Source: an uncultured Massilia sp.
GTDB lineage: Bacteria; Pseudomonadota; Gammaproteobacteria; Burkholderiales; Burkholderiaceae
DNA: 46,738 nucleotides
Assembly: GCA_946481275.1 (NCBI GenBank)
Contig: CAMLMV010000053.1
Span: forward strand, 1 to 46,738
Reading direction: 5' to 3'
Under the pieces are notes generated by a model, which ran no database searches, was not told where the DNA came from, and worked only from the letters and a program-made list of their open reading frames with translations. Numbering within the stretch: the stretch's first letter is position 1; every line of letters begins with the position of its first letter. Below are positions 30,071-38,952 of this stretch, in pieces. Both the position numbers and the translations under genes were made by a program.

Positions 30071-32566
30071 TTATTCGTGATCGCGGTCGGCGCGCTGTTT
30101 GGCCACCGCGTCCGCGAGCCGCAGCGCCGCCTGCACCTTCGACGGCTGCTGCGAGAAGCGGCCCAGCACCTCGCGCGCGAGGTCTTCCGATTCGGCGCGC
30201 TGCTTGGCTTCGGCCTGGCGCGCCTCGATCTGTTCGCGCAGCGCGGCCAACTCCGCCACCTGCTCTTCCTGGCGCACGGATTCCAGTTCGACGAGACGCC
30301 TCTTCGCCTCCGCCATCTCCTGCGTGGCGAGCGCCGTCTTGCGCTGCATCTCGGCCGCCAGCTGGGCGTTCGCGAGCAGCGCGCGCTGGGCGTCGCGCTT
30401 GTCGATTGCGGCCTGGGCCGCGGCCTGCTCGGCCGCCTCGCGCATTTTCGCCAGCTGCGCGCGTTCCGCTTCCGCCGCGGCGCGGGCTTCCGCCGCCGTC
30501 ACCGCGGCGCGCTCGGACGCCATGCGTGCGGCCGCCGCTTCATTGGCGCGCACGTCGGCGGCCGTCTGCTGCTGTTGCGACGACAGCTTTTGTTCCAGCA
30601 GCAGCAAGGCGTCGTGGGCGGCATCGGCCGCCGCGCGTTCGGCCGCCAGCAATTCTTCCGTTAAAGCCTGCTGGCGCCGTTCGTGGGCCGCGCGGTCGGC
30701 CTGCGCCTGCGCCAGTTCGGCCGCGCGCGCGGCCTGTTCGCGCTGGGCGTCGGCGATCGCCTGCTCGTGTTCGGCCTGGCGTGCCGCGTGTTCCGTGATC
30801 GCGCGCTGGGCATCGAGCGCGGCCTGGCGCTCGGCGGCGGCGCGCTGCTCGCTCCCGGCCTGCGCGGCCAGCAGCGCCGCGTGCTCCTGTTCCGCGGCCG
30901 CGCGGCGCGCGTCGAATTCGGCCTGCTGCGCGGTCAACGCATCGCGCTGGGCCTGCAGCCGGGTCGCGTGCTCCTGTTCGGCCGCGGCGATCTCGCGCTG
31001 CTGGGCGTCGAGCCGTTCGGCCAATTGAATCGTTTGCGCCTGTTCCGCGGCGGCGCGCGCTTCGGCCGCGGCGGCCAGCGCGCGTTCCGCCTCGATGCGG
31101 GCCTGCTGGCGCGCCAGCGCCTCCTGCTCCGCCTGCACGCGCGCCTGCTCGGCCTCCGCCAGTGCCTGCGCCTGCGCGGCGCGTTCTTCCGCCAGCCGCG
31201 CCGCTTCGCGCTCGTGTTCGACCCGCTGCGCCTCCGCGGCCAGTTCCGCCTCGAGCGCCGCATTCTGCGCTGCGCGCGCGGCGGCCGCCGCCTCGCTCAG
31301 GGCGGCGCGCTCCTCGGCCAGCTGGCGCTCGCGCTGCTGGGTGTCCAGGTCACGCTGGGCCGCTTCCTGCGCCACGCGGTCCGCCTCCATCCGCAGGCGC
31401 GCCTGTTCGGTGGCCTCGCGTTCGGCGTCCAGGCGGGCCTGGCTCTGCTGGGACTCTTCCTCTTCCGCCGCGGCGCGGGCCAGGGCCACGTCGCGCAGCT
31501 TGCGGTCCGCCTCGATGCGGGCTTCCGTCGCGGCCAGGATGCGGGATTCCGCTTCGCGCCGCGCGGCGGCGGCGTCGGCCGCCATCTGCTCCAGGCGTTC
31601 TCGGTGGATGGCGGCGTCGCGCAATTCCTTTTCCGTCTGCAGGCGCATGCGCAGCGATTGCGCTGCCGTGCGTTCCGATTCCACCTGGGCCAGCGCGATG
31701 GCTTCCCGTTCCTGTTCGATGTGCGCGAGGGCGCGGGCTTCCTCGAGCGCGCGCGCCTCCGCGGATGCGCGGGCGAAGGCGGAAGCCAATGCCACCTGGT
31801 CCGCCCGTTCGCGCTGCTGCGCCAGTTCCAGCGCCTCGGCTTCGGCCTGCGCGAGCTTTTCCGCCGTCTGGCGCGCCGCGCGCTCGGCCCGCTCGCGCTC
31901 GCGCGCGAGGATCGCCACGCGGGCGTCGGCGCTGGCGCTGTGATGCACTTCCTCGCGCGCCGCGTGCACGGCCGCCACGCGCTCGGCCGCCTGCAGGCGC
32001 GCCTGCTCGGCGTGGATGGCGAGATCGTCGGCGTCGCGCTGGGCACGGGCGGCGATCTCGGTATCGATGCGCGCCTGTTCCGCCGCACGCTTGCGGGCGT
32101 CTTCCTCGGCGCGGGCGCGGGCTTCGGCCGCGATGCGGATCTGCGTGTCGGATTCGACGCGGGCACGCAGCCCCGCCGTCTCCTGGCGGATCGCTTCCAG
32201 GCGCTCGGCGGCAGCCTTGGCGGCGGCGCGCAAGGTCTCGATGCGGTCGCGGTTCGCTTCGATCGCTTCTTCCGACGCCTGCGCGTTCGCGAGGGCCGCG
32301 GCCGCCGCTTCGGCGTCGATCGCGGCACGTTCCTCGGCCAGGCTGCGCGCACGGGCTTCCGCGTGGGCGCGGTTCTCCGCCGCCACGGCCGCCTTCGCTT
32401 CCGCCTCCACGCGCGCGATGCCTTCCTTGATCGCGCGCTGCTCCAGATGCTCGCGCTGCGGCTCGACCTGCGGCGCCGCGTGGTCCTGCGCGGCGGGCAT
32501 CAGGTCGATCGTGAAGTCGGCGTCGTCTTTCTGTGCGGATGGATCGGTGCGGTCGGCGTCGGTCAT
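30071..32566 (-). CDS. Giant Ala/Glu/Arg-rich coiled-coil protein of unknown function
   Basis: An 831-residue protein that is almost wholly charged alpha-helix: long runs of Ala, Glu, Arg and Gln from about residue 45 to 790, with no signal peptide, membrane segment or visible enzymatic motif. The N-terminus (about 1-40) is acidic with a DFTIDLMPA patch. The C-terminus, AREVLGRFSQQPSKVQAALR to ADAVAKQRADRDHE, is a different, conserved-looking amphipathic end. The sequence should form a rod more than 100 nm long if continuous. Coding DNA is extremely biased to GCG/GAA/CGC codons, so long antisense frames here are artefacts. It lies 112 bases downstream of srkA in the same direction. A cytoskeletal or chromosome-scaffold role is conceivable, but I do not recognise the family. 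Confidence 0.8.
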   Translation of the reverse strand: MTDADRTDPSAQKDDADFTIDLMPAAQDHAAPQVEPQREHLEQRAIKEGIARVEAEAKAAVAAENRAHAEARARSLAEERAAIDAEAAAAALANAQASEEAIEANRDRIETLRAAAKAAAERLEAIRQETAGLRARVESDTQIRIAAEARARAEEDARKRAAEQARIDTEIAARAQRDADDLAIHAEQARLQAAERVAAVHAAREEVHHSASADARVAILARERERAERAARQTAEKLAQAEAEALELAQQRERADQVALASAFARASAEARALEEARALAHIEQEREAIALAQVESERTAAQSLRMRLQTEKELRDAAIHRERLEQMAADAAAARREAESRILAATEARIEADRKLRDVALARAAAEEEESQQSQARLDAEREATEQARLRMEADRVAQEAAQRDLDTQQRERQLAEERAALSEAAAAARAAQNAALEAELAAEAQRVEHEREAARLAEERAAQAQALAEAEQARVQAEQEALARQQARIEAERALAAAAEARAAAEQAQTIQLAERLDAQQREIAAAEQEHATRLQAQRDALTAQQAEFDARRAAAEQEHAALLAAQAGSEQRAAAERQAALDAQRAITEHAARQAEHEQAIADAQREQAARAAELAQAQADRAAHERRQQALTEELLAAERAAADAAHDALLLLEQKLSSQQQQTAADVRANEAAAARMASERAAVTAAEARAAAEAERAQLAKMREAAEQAAAQAAIDKRDAQRALLANAQLAAEMQRKTALATQEMAEAKRRLVELESVRQEEQVAELAALREQIEARQAEAKQRAESEDLAREVLGRFSQQPSKVQAALRLADAVAKQRADRDHE

Positions 32567-32678
32567 GGGTGGCTCGTCAGGTGGCGTGCGGACCGGACGG
32601 GTCCGCGTCTAGATTATGCGGCATGGTTCTGTTTCGTGTCACGCCAAGCTGAATCGTAAAACTACGTCAATTCGAGCG

Positions 32679-33659
32679 TTAGACGGGGAACAAAGGCGGC
32701 TCGTCCATCAGGGCCACCTGCTCGCGCAATTCCAGGATGCGGTCCTGCCAGTAACGCTGGGTATTAAACCAGGGAAATGCCGCAGGGAATGCCGGATCGT
32801 CCCAGCGCATTGCCAGCCACGCCGAGTAATGGATCAGCCGCAGCGTGCGCAGCGCCTCGACGAGGTACAGCTGGCGCGGATCGAATTCGCAGAAATCCTC
32901 GTAGCCGGCCAGCACGTCGGCCAACTGGCTCACCATCTCGTGGCGCTCGCCCGACAGCAGCATCCAGAGGTCTTGCACGGCCGGCCCCATGCGGCTGTCG
33001 TCGAAGTCGACGAAGTGCGGCCCGTCGCCCGTCCACAGCACGTTGCCCGCGTGGCAGTCGCCATGCAGGCGCAGCAGGGAGAGCTCGCCGGCGCGGTCGT
33101 AGCAGCGGGCGACGCCGTCCAGGGCCTGGTCGAGCACGCTCGTGTACGCCGTCAGCAATTCGGGCGGGATGAAGCCGTGGCCGATCAGCCAGGCGCGCGG
33201 CTCCCTGCCGAACGTGTCGAGGTCGAGCCGGGGCCGCTCCGCGAACGGCTTCACGGCGCCCACGGCGTGGATGCGGCCGATGAAGCGGCCGATCCACTCC
33301 AGGGTGGACGGGTCGGACAGCTCCGGTGCGCGGCCGCCCCGGCTGGGGAACACGGCGAAACGGAAGCCGCCGTGCTCGTGCAGCGTGCGGCCGTCGAGGA
33401 CTTGGGCCGGTACGACCGGGACTTCCTGGTCGGCCAGTTCCTGCACGAACGCGTGCTCTTCGAGGATGGCGGCGTCGCTCCAGCGTCCGGGCCGATAAAA
33501 CTTCACGACGACGGGCTGGCCTTCTTCGCGGCCCACGCGGTACACGCGGTTTTCGTAACTGTTCAGTGCGAGCAGGCGGCCGTCGCCGCGCAGGCCGACG
33601 CTGTCGACGGCATCCAGCACCATCGCCGGATCGAGTCGAGAGAAAGGATGGCTATTCAT
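32679..33659 (-). CDS. srkA: Stress response kinase A (YihE-like Ser/Thr kinase)
   Basis: A 326-residue cytoplasmic protein kinase of the APH/choline-kinase fold, matching E. coli SrkA (YihE), which counters stress-induced cell death. The N-terminal lobe has [11 protein letters not shown] and [12 protein letters not shown] with the ATP-binding Lys (about residue 53). The catalytic loop [14 protein letters not shown] (about 197-210) carries the Asp, and [18 protein letters not shown] (about 217-234) holds the metal-binding Asp. The end [16 protein letters not shown] tail closes a full-length protein. It starts 77 bases from the divergent YecA-family gene. Possible shared control with the coiled-coil gene downstream is inferred from spacing only. 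Confidence 0.93.
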   Translation of the reverse strand: MNSHPFSRLDPAMVLDAVDSVGLRGDGRLLALNSYENRVYRVGREEGQPVVVKFYRPGRWSDAAILEEHAFVQELADQEVPVVPAQVLDGRTLHEHGGFRFAVFPSRGGRAPELSDPSTLEWIGRFIGRIHAVGAVKPFAERPRLDLDTFGREPRAWLIGHGFIPPELLTAYTSVLDQALDGVARCYDRAGELSLLRLHGDCHAGNVLWTGDGPHFVDFDDSRMGPAVQDLWMLLSGERHEMVSQLADVLAGYEDFCEFDPRQLYLVEALRTLRLIHYSAWLAMRWDDPAFPAAFPWFNTQRYWQDRILELREQVALMDEPPLFPV

Positions 33660-33736
33660 TCTCCCATTGTAAGGTTTTCGCCGCCCAGAGGGGCGGAAGG
33701 GTTACACTGGCGCCTTCAACGCAAGGAACCGCAACA

Positions 33737-34426
33737 ATGCAACTCGACCAGCCCCTCTCCGAAAAAGAATTCGACGACCTCGACAACTTCCTCCTGTCCG
33801 ATCGCTGCTCCGACGACGCGATGACGATGGACACGCTGCACGGCTACCTGACCGCCATCGCGATCGGTCCGGAAACCATCATGCCGGCCGAATGGCTGCC
33901 GCGCGTGTGGGGCGAGGAAGGCGCCGTGCCCAAGTGGAAGAACCCGAAGGAAGAAGAACGCATCGTCAACCTGATCATGCGCTTCATGAACGAGGTGCTC
34001 GTCACCTTCGAGGTCGCGCCGAAGGAATTCGAGCCGCTGTACGTCGAACACGACATCGGCGGCGAGACGCTGATCGACGCCGAGGCCTGGTGCTGGGGTT
34101 TCTGGGAAGGCATGGAACTGCGCCCCGGCTCGTGGGAAGAAATCTGGGACTCGGAAGCCGGCCCGCTGATGCGCCCGATCTACCTGCTGGGCGCCGACGA
34201 GATCGACGAAAGCGAGCTGGCGGAAGTCGAGGACCCGAAGAAGGCGCACAAGCTGGCGCTGGAGATCGAGGCCAACCTGCCGGGCATCCACCGCTTCTGG
34301 CTGCCGCGCCGCAAGGCCGCGGTCGAGACGGTGCGCCGCGAGGAGCCGAAGGTCGGCCGCAACGACGATTGCCCGTGCGGCAGTGGCAAAAAATACAAGA
34401 AATGCTGCGGGGCCAATCAGGACTGA
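33737..34426 (+). CDS. YecA/UPF0149 family protein with C-terminal SEC-C zinc motif
   Basis: A 229-residue protein. The main domain (about 1-190) is the UPF0149 helical fold: [31 protein letters not shown] with the HGYL box, [11 protein letters not shown], and [20 protein letters not shown]. The tail [19 protein letters not shown] is a SEC-C zinc-binding motif like that of SecA. E. coli YecA is reported to interact with ribosomes and SecA-linked functions, so a translation or secretion quality role is possible; the exact activity is not established. ATG 33737 follows AAGGAACCGCAACA. Confidence 0.9.
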   Translation: MQLDQPLSEKEFDDLDNFLLSDRCSDDAMTMDTLHGYLTAIAIGPETIMPAEWLPRVWGEEGAVPKWKNPKEEERIVNLIMRFMNEVLVTFEVAPKEFEPLYVEHDIGGETLIDAEAWCWGFWEGMELRPGSWEEIWDSEAGPLMRPIYLLGADEIDESELAEVEDPKKAHKLALEIEANLPGIHRFWLPRRKAAVETVRREEPKVGRNDDCPCGSGKKYKKCCGANQD

Positions 34427-34435
34427 CCCCGACCG

Positions 34436-35626
34436 TCAGGCCGCTTCGGCGAGGCGGCTCTCGAACAGCGCCGCCAGCAGATCCGACTGGCTCACGATCC
34501 CGAGAAACACCGCCCGCTCGTCCACCACGGGAATGTGGTGCAGCCCGCCGTTGCTCATCAGCGGCACGAGCGTGGCGATCGGTTCGTCCTTGCTAACGAC
34601 GGCAACCTTCGTCGACATCAGCTCCCCCACCGTCCCCGCCCGCTCCGGCCGCACGCCCAGCACGTGGGCAAACAGGCCGCGCAGGCGTTCGCCCACGGTC
34701 TGGTAATCGTCCAGGCCCGCGTGGTGCAGGAAATCGCCCTGCCCGATGATGCCGGCCACGCGATGCGACGCGTCCAGCACCGGCAGTGCGTGCAGGTTGT
34801 GGTGGCGCAGCAGGCGCCACGCTTCGGAAAGCGGCATGTTCGGCGTGGCCGTCACGACGTCCTTCGACATGATCGCGCCGCAGTTCACCGTGCCGAACCG
34901 GCGCGCGTAGGCGCGCTGCTCCGTCTGCAGCAGGATGTCTTCCAGGTCGTCGCGGCTGACGTCCAGCACCTGGCCGTAGCGGGCCAGCACGGCGTCGAGG
35001 TCCTCGGCCGTGAAGCCCAGGCGCGCCATCGGCGCCGGGTCGCGCGTCGCATGTGCCGCCTGCTGGGCCGTGCGCAGCGCGGATTTCTGGTTGTGCGGAT
35101 AGCGCCGGCCCGTCAGGTTGTTGAAGACGAGCGCCGCCACCACGATCAGCGTGGAGTTCAGGCACACGGGCAGGAACGCGAACTTGAAGCCGGCGGCATG
35201 GATGGCCGGACCGCCGAGGACGGCCGTCAGCGCCACCGCGCCGCTGGGCGGGTGCAGGCAGCGCAGCAGGAACATCACGAAGATCGCGCAGGCGCCGGCC
35301 ATTGGGGCCGCCAGGGCCGGGTTGTGGATGGCCTTTGAGCAAATGATGCCGATCAGTGCGGAAACCGTATTCCCCCCGATCACCGACCACGGCTGGGCCA
35401 GCGGACTGGCCGGCACGCAGAACAGCAGCACGGCCGATGCGCCCATCGGCGCGACCAGGGCCAGCGGCACGATGCCGGAGCCCGCCGTCAGCATGTCGCT
35501 GAGGATCGCCGTCACGAACAACCCCACGAGGGCCCCTGCCACCGCGCGCATGCGTTCCCCGCGCGGCACCGTATTCGGTTGCGGTACGAACGCGCGCAAC
35601 CATTCCAGACTGTGTTCCAGCATCAT
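34436..35626 (-). CDS. HPP family membrane protein with two CBS domains
   Basis: A 396-residue protein with an N-terminal HPP transmembrane domain (about 25-185) and a C-terminal CBS pair (about 250-390). The HPP part shows VAPMGASAVLLFCVPASPLAQPW, GGNTVSALIGI and LRCLHPPSGAVALTAVLGG with the name-giving HPP. The CBS part shows GAIMSKDVVTATPNMPLSEA, LHALPVLDASHRVAGIIGQG, VGELMSTKVAVVSKDEPIAT and LHHIPVVDERAVFLGIVSQS. HPP proteins are linked to nitrite and other anion movement in a few organisms. Here CBS domains could sense adenine nucleotides or ionic strength. The adjacent start codons 35626 and 35623 are both possible. It is divergent from the MarR-ClC genes across an operator-like palindrome. 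Confidence 0.88.
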   Translation of the reverse strand: MMLEHSLEWLRAFVPQPNTVPRGERMRAVAGALVGLFVTAILSDMLTAGSGIVPLALVAPMGASAVLLFCVPASPLAQPWSVIGGNTVSALIGIICSKAIHNPALAAPMAGACAIFVMFLLRCLHPPSGAVALTAVLGGPAIHAAGFKFAFLPVCLNSTLIVVAALVFNNLTGRRYPHNQKSALRTAQQAAHATRDPAPMARLGFTAEDLDAVLARYGQVLDVSRDDLEDILLQTEQRAYARRFGTVNCGAIMSKDVVTATPNMPLSEAWRLLRHHNLHALPVLDASHRVAGIIGQGDFLHHAGLDDYQTVGERLRGLFAHVLGVRPERAGTVGELMSTKVAVVSKDEPIATLVPLMSNGGLHHIPVVDERAVFLGIVSQSDLLAALFESRLAEAA

Positions 35627-35673
35627 TCCTGTCGATTGTAAAAAAGCGGCAACGCCGGGGCGTCGCAAAAATG

Positions 35674-35688
35674 TATCACGTTATGATA
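35674..35688. promoter_or_regulatory. Candidate MarR operator (TATCA-CGTTA-TGATA)
   Basis: A perfect 5-bp inverted repeat around a 5-base centre, extendable by two more pairs outside one mismatch (ATnTATCA...TGATAnAT, 35671-35691). It lies in the only AT-rich spot of the intergenic region between the HPP-CBS gene and the MarR gene. The size and AT-rich palindromy fit MarR-family dimers, and its place suits control of both directions. Confidence 0.55.
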
Positions 35689-35732
35689 TATTATTTGGTT
35701 CCCAAAGCCAACGCCCACGCACGTACCAGCCT

Positions 35733-36143
35733 GTGATAGACCAATCCTCCCCGCTGTCCAAGACGGATTTCGCCGCATTGTCGGAATTCCGCTACCAGAT
35801 GCGGCGCTACGAGCGCTTCTCCGAAAATGCCGTGCAGGCGGCCGGCATCACGCCGCTGCAATACCTGCTCCTGCTGCACATCAAGGGTTTTCCCGGACGC
35901 GAATGGGCCACCGTCGGCGAACTGGCCGAACGCCTGCAAGCCAAGCAGCACGGCGTCGTCGCGCTCGTCACGCGCTGCGAGGCGGGCGAGCTGGTCGCCC
36001 GCCGCCCGAATGCCGACGACCGGCGCCGGGTGGAAGTGCACCTGCTGCCCAAGGGCGAAGCGCTGTTGACGCGGCTGGCCGCCGTCCACCGCGCCGAGCT
36101 GCGCGCCCTGCAGGGCGTCTTTACCGTTCCCAATCTTGCATAA
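35733..36143 (+). CDS. MarR-family transcriptional regulator
   Basis: A 136-residue winged-helix regulator. The DNA-binding core reads GITPLQYLLLLHIKGFPGRE, WATVGELAERLQAKQHGVVA (helix-turn-helix), then LVTRCEAGELVARRPNADDR and RRVEVHLLPKGEALL, with the DDRR(R) wing motif characteristic of MarR. The GTG at 35733 gives the most natural N-terminus (VIDQSSPLSKTDFAALSEFR as the dimer helix). An alternative ATG inside it would delete the dimerisation helix. Four bases separate the stop from the ClC ATG, so the two genes are co-transcribed and possibly coupled. It probably governs itself, ClC and perhaps the divergent HPP gene. Confidence 0.9.
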   Translation: MIDQSSPLSKTDFAALSEFRYQMRRYERFSENAVQAAGITPLQYLLLLHIKGFPGREWATVGELAERLQAKQHGVVALVTRCEAGELVARRPNADDRRRVEVHLLPKGEALLTRLAAVHRAELRALQGVFTVPNLA

Positions 36144-36147
36144 CAAA

Positions 36148-37908
36148 ATGAAAACTTCCACGCACCCTTCCACACCGCGACGCGATTTTTCAGGCGACGT
36201 CCGCCTGCTGCGCATCGCCGCCCTCGCCGCCGTCATCGGCGCGCTCAGCACGGTCGCCGCGCGCGTCCTGCTGGCCATGATCCGGTTCTTCACGGACCTG
36301 TTCTTTTACGGAAAATTCTCGTTCGCCGAGCTGTCCCCGGCCGACAATACGCTGGGGCCGTGGGTCATCGGCATCCCCGTACTCGGCGGCCTGATCATCG
36401 GCCTGATCGCCCGCTACGGCACCGAGGCGATCCGCGGCCACGGCATTCCGGAGGCGATCGAGGCGATCCTGTTCAAGCGCAGCGCGATGTCGCCGAAGGT
36501 GGCCGTGCTGAAGCCGCTGTCGTCCGGCATCGCGATCGGCAGCGGCGGCCCGTTCGGCGCGGAAGGCCCGATCATCATGACGGGCGGCGCGATCGGCTCG
36601 CTGATCGCCCAGTACTTCCACCTGACGGGCGGCGAGCGCAAATCGCTGCTCGTGGCCGGCGCCGTGTCCGGCATGACCGCCGTGTTCGGCACACCGGTGG
36701 CCGCCGTGCTGATGGCCGTCGAGCTGCTGCTGTTCGAACTGCGTCCGCGCAGCCTGCTGCCGGTCGCGACCGCGTGTGCCGTCGCCGGCTTCCTGCGTCC
36801 GCTCGCCATCGGCGCCGGTGCGCTGTTCCCGGTGGAGACGGCGCCCGTCGCGCCGATCGCCCTCTTCTCCTGCCTGCTCGCCGGCATCGCATGCGGCGCG
36901 CTTGCGTGGCTGATGTCGACGGCGCTGTACCGCGTCGAAGACGCCTTCCACCGCCTGCCGATCCACTGGATGTGGTGGCCCGCGCTGGGCGGTCTCGCGG
37001 TCGGCATCGGCGGTTATTTCGAACCGCGTGCGCTGGGCGTCGGGTACGACGTCATCGGCGATCTCTTGCACAACCACATGGTCGTCAGCGCCATCGTCGG
37101 GCTGCTCGCGGTGAAACTCGTGATCTGGCTGATCGCGCTCGGTTCCGGCACGTCCGGCGGCGTGCTGGCTCCGCTGCTGATGCTCGGCGCCGGCCTCGGC
37201 GCGCTGCTGGGCCCTTACCTGCCGGGCGCCGATCCCGCGCTGTGGCCGCTCGTGTTCATGGCCGCGACGCTGGGCGGCATGATGCGCGCGCCCGTGATGG
37301 CCGTCGTGTTCGCATTCGAACTCACGCACGACGCCAACGCCCTGCTGCCGCTGCTGGCCGCCGCGGCCGGCGCCTACGGCTTCACGGTCCTGACGATGGG
37401 CCGCTCGATCCTGACGGAGAAGATCGCCCGCCGCGGCCATCACATCTACCGCGAATACGGCATCGATCCGCTCGAGCGCCACAGCGTGACCGAGGTGATG
37501 AGCACGGAGGTGCACCACATCGACGCGAACGCCACCATCGGCGACGTGCTGGCCACGCATTTCGGTGCGGCCCAGAAGCACCGCGGCTACCCGGTCACGC
37601 GCGACGGGCTCGTCGTCGGCATGGTCGAGCGCGACACCTTGAACGGCCACCCGCCGACGATGCACGTCGGCGACCTGTTCGGCGCCAACCCGCCGCTCGT
37701 CGCGCTGCCCGGCGAAACCTGCCGCGCCGTGGCGACACGCCTGGCCGTGCACGGCATCGAGCGCCTGCCGGTCGTGGCGCAGACGGGGCATGCGCAATTG
37801 CTGGGCGTCGTCAGCCGCAGCGACCTGATCAAGGCGACCGCCACGCTGCACGACGAGGAACACGAGCGCCGTACGCTACGTACGTTGCCTCTTGTGCGCC
37901 GACCTTGA
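36148..37908 (+). CDS. ClC-type chloride channel/antiporter with C-terminal CBS domains
   Basis: A 586-residue ClC protein. Anion-path motifs are GHGIPEAIEAI (GxGxPE-type), GSGGPFGAEGPIIMTGGAIG with the external gating Glu in GAEGP, and GSGTSGGVLAPLLMLGAGLG in place of GIFAP. FELRPRSLLPVA lies near the site of the proton-path Glu in exchangers. The C-terminal cytosolic part (about 440-580) contains two CBS motifs (VTEVMSTEVHHIDANATIGD and GIERLPVVAQTGHAQLLGVV). It moves chloride or another halide/nitrate with possible proton coupling; transport mode cannot be settled here. ATG 36148 is used; an overlapping TTG at 36136 would fuse it to the MarR stop region. Confidence 0.93.
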   Translation: MKTSTHPSTPRRDFSGDVRLLRIAALAAVIGALSTVAARVLLAMIRFFTDLFFYGKFSFAELSPADNTLGPWVIGIPVLGGLIIGLIARYGTEAIRGHGIPEAIEAILFKRSAMSPKVAVLKPLSSGIAIGSGGPFGAEGPIIMTGGAIGSLIAQYFHLTGGERKSLLVAGAVSGMTAVFGTPVAAVLMAVELLLFELRPRSLLPVATACAVAGFLRPLAIGAGALFPVETAPVAPIALFSCLLAGIACGALAWLMSTALYRVEDAFHRLPIHWMWWPALGGLAVGIGGYFEPRALGVGYDVIGDLLHNHMVVSAIVGLLAVKLVIWLIALGSGTSGGVLAPLLMLGAGLGALLGPYLPGADPALWPLVFMAATLGGMMRAPVMAVVFAFELTHDANALLPLLAAAAGAYGFTVLTMGRSILTEKIARRGHHIYREYGIDPLERHSVTEVMSTEVHHIDANATIGDVLATHFGAAQKHRGYPVTRDGLVVGMVERDTLNGHPPTMHVGDLFGANPPLVALPGETCRAVATRLAVHGIERLPVVAQTGHAQLLGVVSRSDLIKATATLHDEEHERRTLRTLPLVRRP

Positions 37909-38001
37909 GAAAGGGCAAGCAGGGTCCAGCGAGTTACTGAACAATCATGTACGATAAGCAACCCGCGTTCGCGCGTTGTGTCACTTAGTGAGGATAACAA
38001 C

Positions 38002-38952
38002 ATGATCAAAGTACTCAAGCACACCCTGCTCGCCGCCGCCCTCGCCGCAGCAACCGTTGGCGCCCAGGCCGCCGCACCGATGGTCAAGACGCCGGCCCCC
38101 GGCTTCTTCCGCGTGATGCTGGGCGACGTCGAGATCACGCCGGTCAGCGACGGCACGTTCGACCTGCCGATGGACCAGTTCATGCACCAGAAGCCGGAAC
38201 TGACGCGCGCCGCCATCGCGAAGAACTTCCTGAAACTGCCCGTGGAGACTTCGGACAACGCCTTCCTGATCAACACCGGCAGCAAACTGGTGCTGGTCGA
38301 CACGGGCGCCGGCGCCCTGATGGGCCCGACCGTGGGCAAGCTCGTCAACAACCTGAAGGCGGCCGGTTACAAGCCGGAGCAGGTCGACGAGATCTACATC
38401 ACGCACATGCACGGCGACCACGTCGGCGGCCTCGTCAACAACGGCCAGCGCGTGTTCCCGAACGCCGTCGTGCGCGCGGGCAAGGCCGATGCCGACTACT
38501 GGCTGAGCCAGGCGAACATGGACAAGGCCCCGGCCGACAAGAAGGATTTCTTCAAGGGCGCGATGGCCTCCATCAACCCGTACATCCAGGCCGGCAAGTT
38601 CAAGCCCATCGAGAAGGATGGCGAACTGGTTCCGGGCGTCTCCGCCCTGGCCGAGCACGGCCATACGCCGGGCCACACGGTCTACGCGGTGGAAAGCCGT
38701 GGCCAGAAGCTCGTGCTGATCGGCGACCTGATCCACCTGGCGGCCGTCCAGTTCGACAATCCGCAGGTAACGATCGCGTTCGACAGCGACGAAAAGGCGG
38801 CCGCCGCCGCGCGCAAGAAGGTCTTCGACGACGCGGCCAAGAACGGCTGGCTCGTGGGTGGCGCGCACCTGCAGTTCCCGGGCCTCGGCCACCTGCAGAC
38901 GCAGGGCAAGGGGTATCGCTGGGTGCCGGTCAACTATACCCAGATGCGTTAA
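38002..38952 (+). CDS. Exported metallo-beta-lactamase-fold hydrolase
   Basis: A 316-residue protein with a signal peptide (MIKVLKHTLLAAALAAATVG, probably cut after AQA) and the MBL metal site: THMHGDHVGG (about residues 133-142), HTPGHTVYAV (third ligand His), IGDLIHLAA (bridging Asp) and GAHLQFPGLGH for the last His. The pattern HxHxDH and the final HLxFPGLG stretch are typical of the methyl-parathion-hydrolase/AHL-lactonase-like periplasmic group. The physiological substrate is unknown. GTGAGGATAACAAC gives a usable ribosome site before ATG 38002. Its stop overlaps that of the sensor kinase gene on the other strand by four bases (TTAA). Confidence 0.9.
   Translation: MIKVLKHTLLAAALAAATVGAQAAAPMVKTPAPGFFRVMLGDVEITPVSDGTFDLPMDQFMHQKPELTRAAIAKNFLKLPVETSDNAFLINTGSKLVLVDTGAGALMGPTVGKLVNNLKAAGYKPEQVDEIYITHMHGDHVGGLVNNGQRVFPNAVVRAGKADADYWLSQANMDKAPADKKDFFKGAMASINPYIQAGKFKPIEKDGELVPGVSALAEHGHTPGHTVYAVESRGQKLVLIGDLIHLAAVQFDNPQVTIAFDSDEKAAAAARKKVFDDAAKNGWLVGGAHLQFPGLGHLQTQGKGYRWVPVNYTQMR

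Noticed and set aside
30683..32659. Long plus-strand open frames opposite the coiled-coil gene
   Set aside because: The strand choice was checked because the coiled-coil protein is itself low-complexity. The minus-strand product has a start with stable helix pattern and distinct ends; the plus-strand products are Arg/Leu/Phe-rich or Ser/Ala/Cys-rich without structure.
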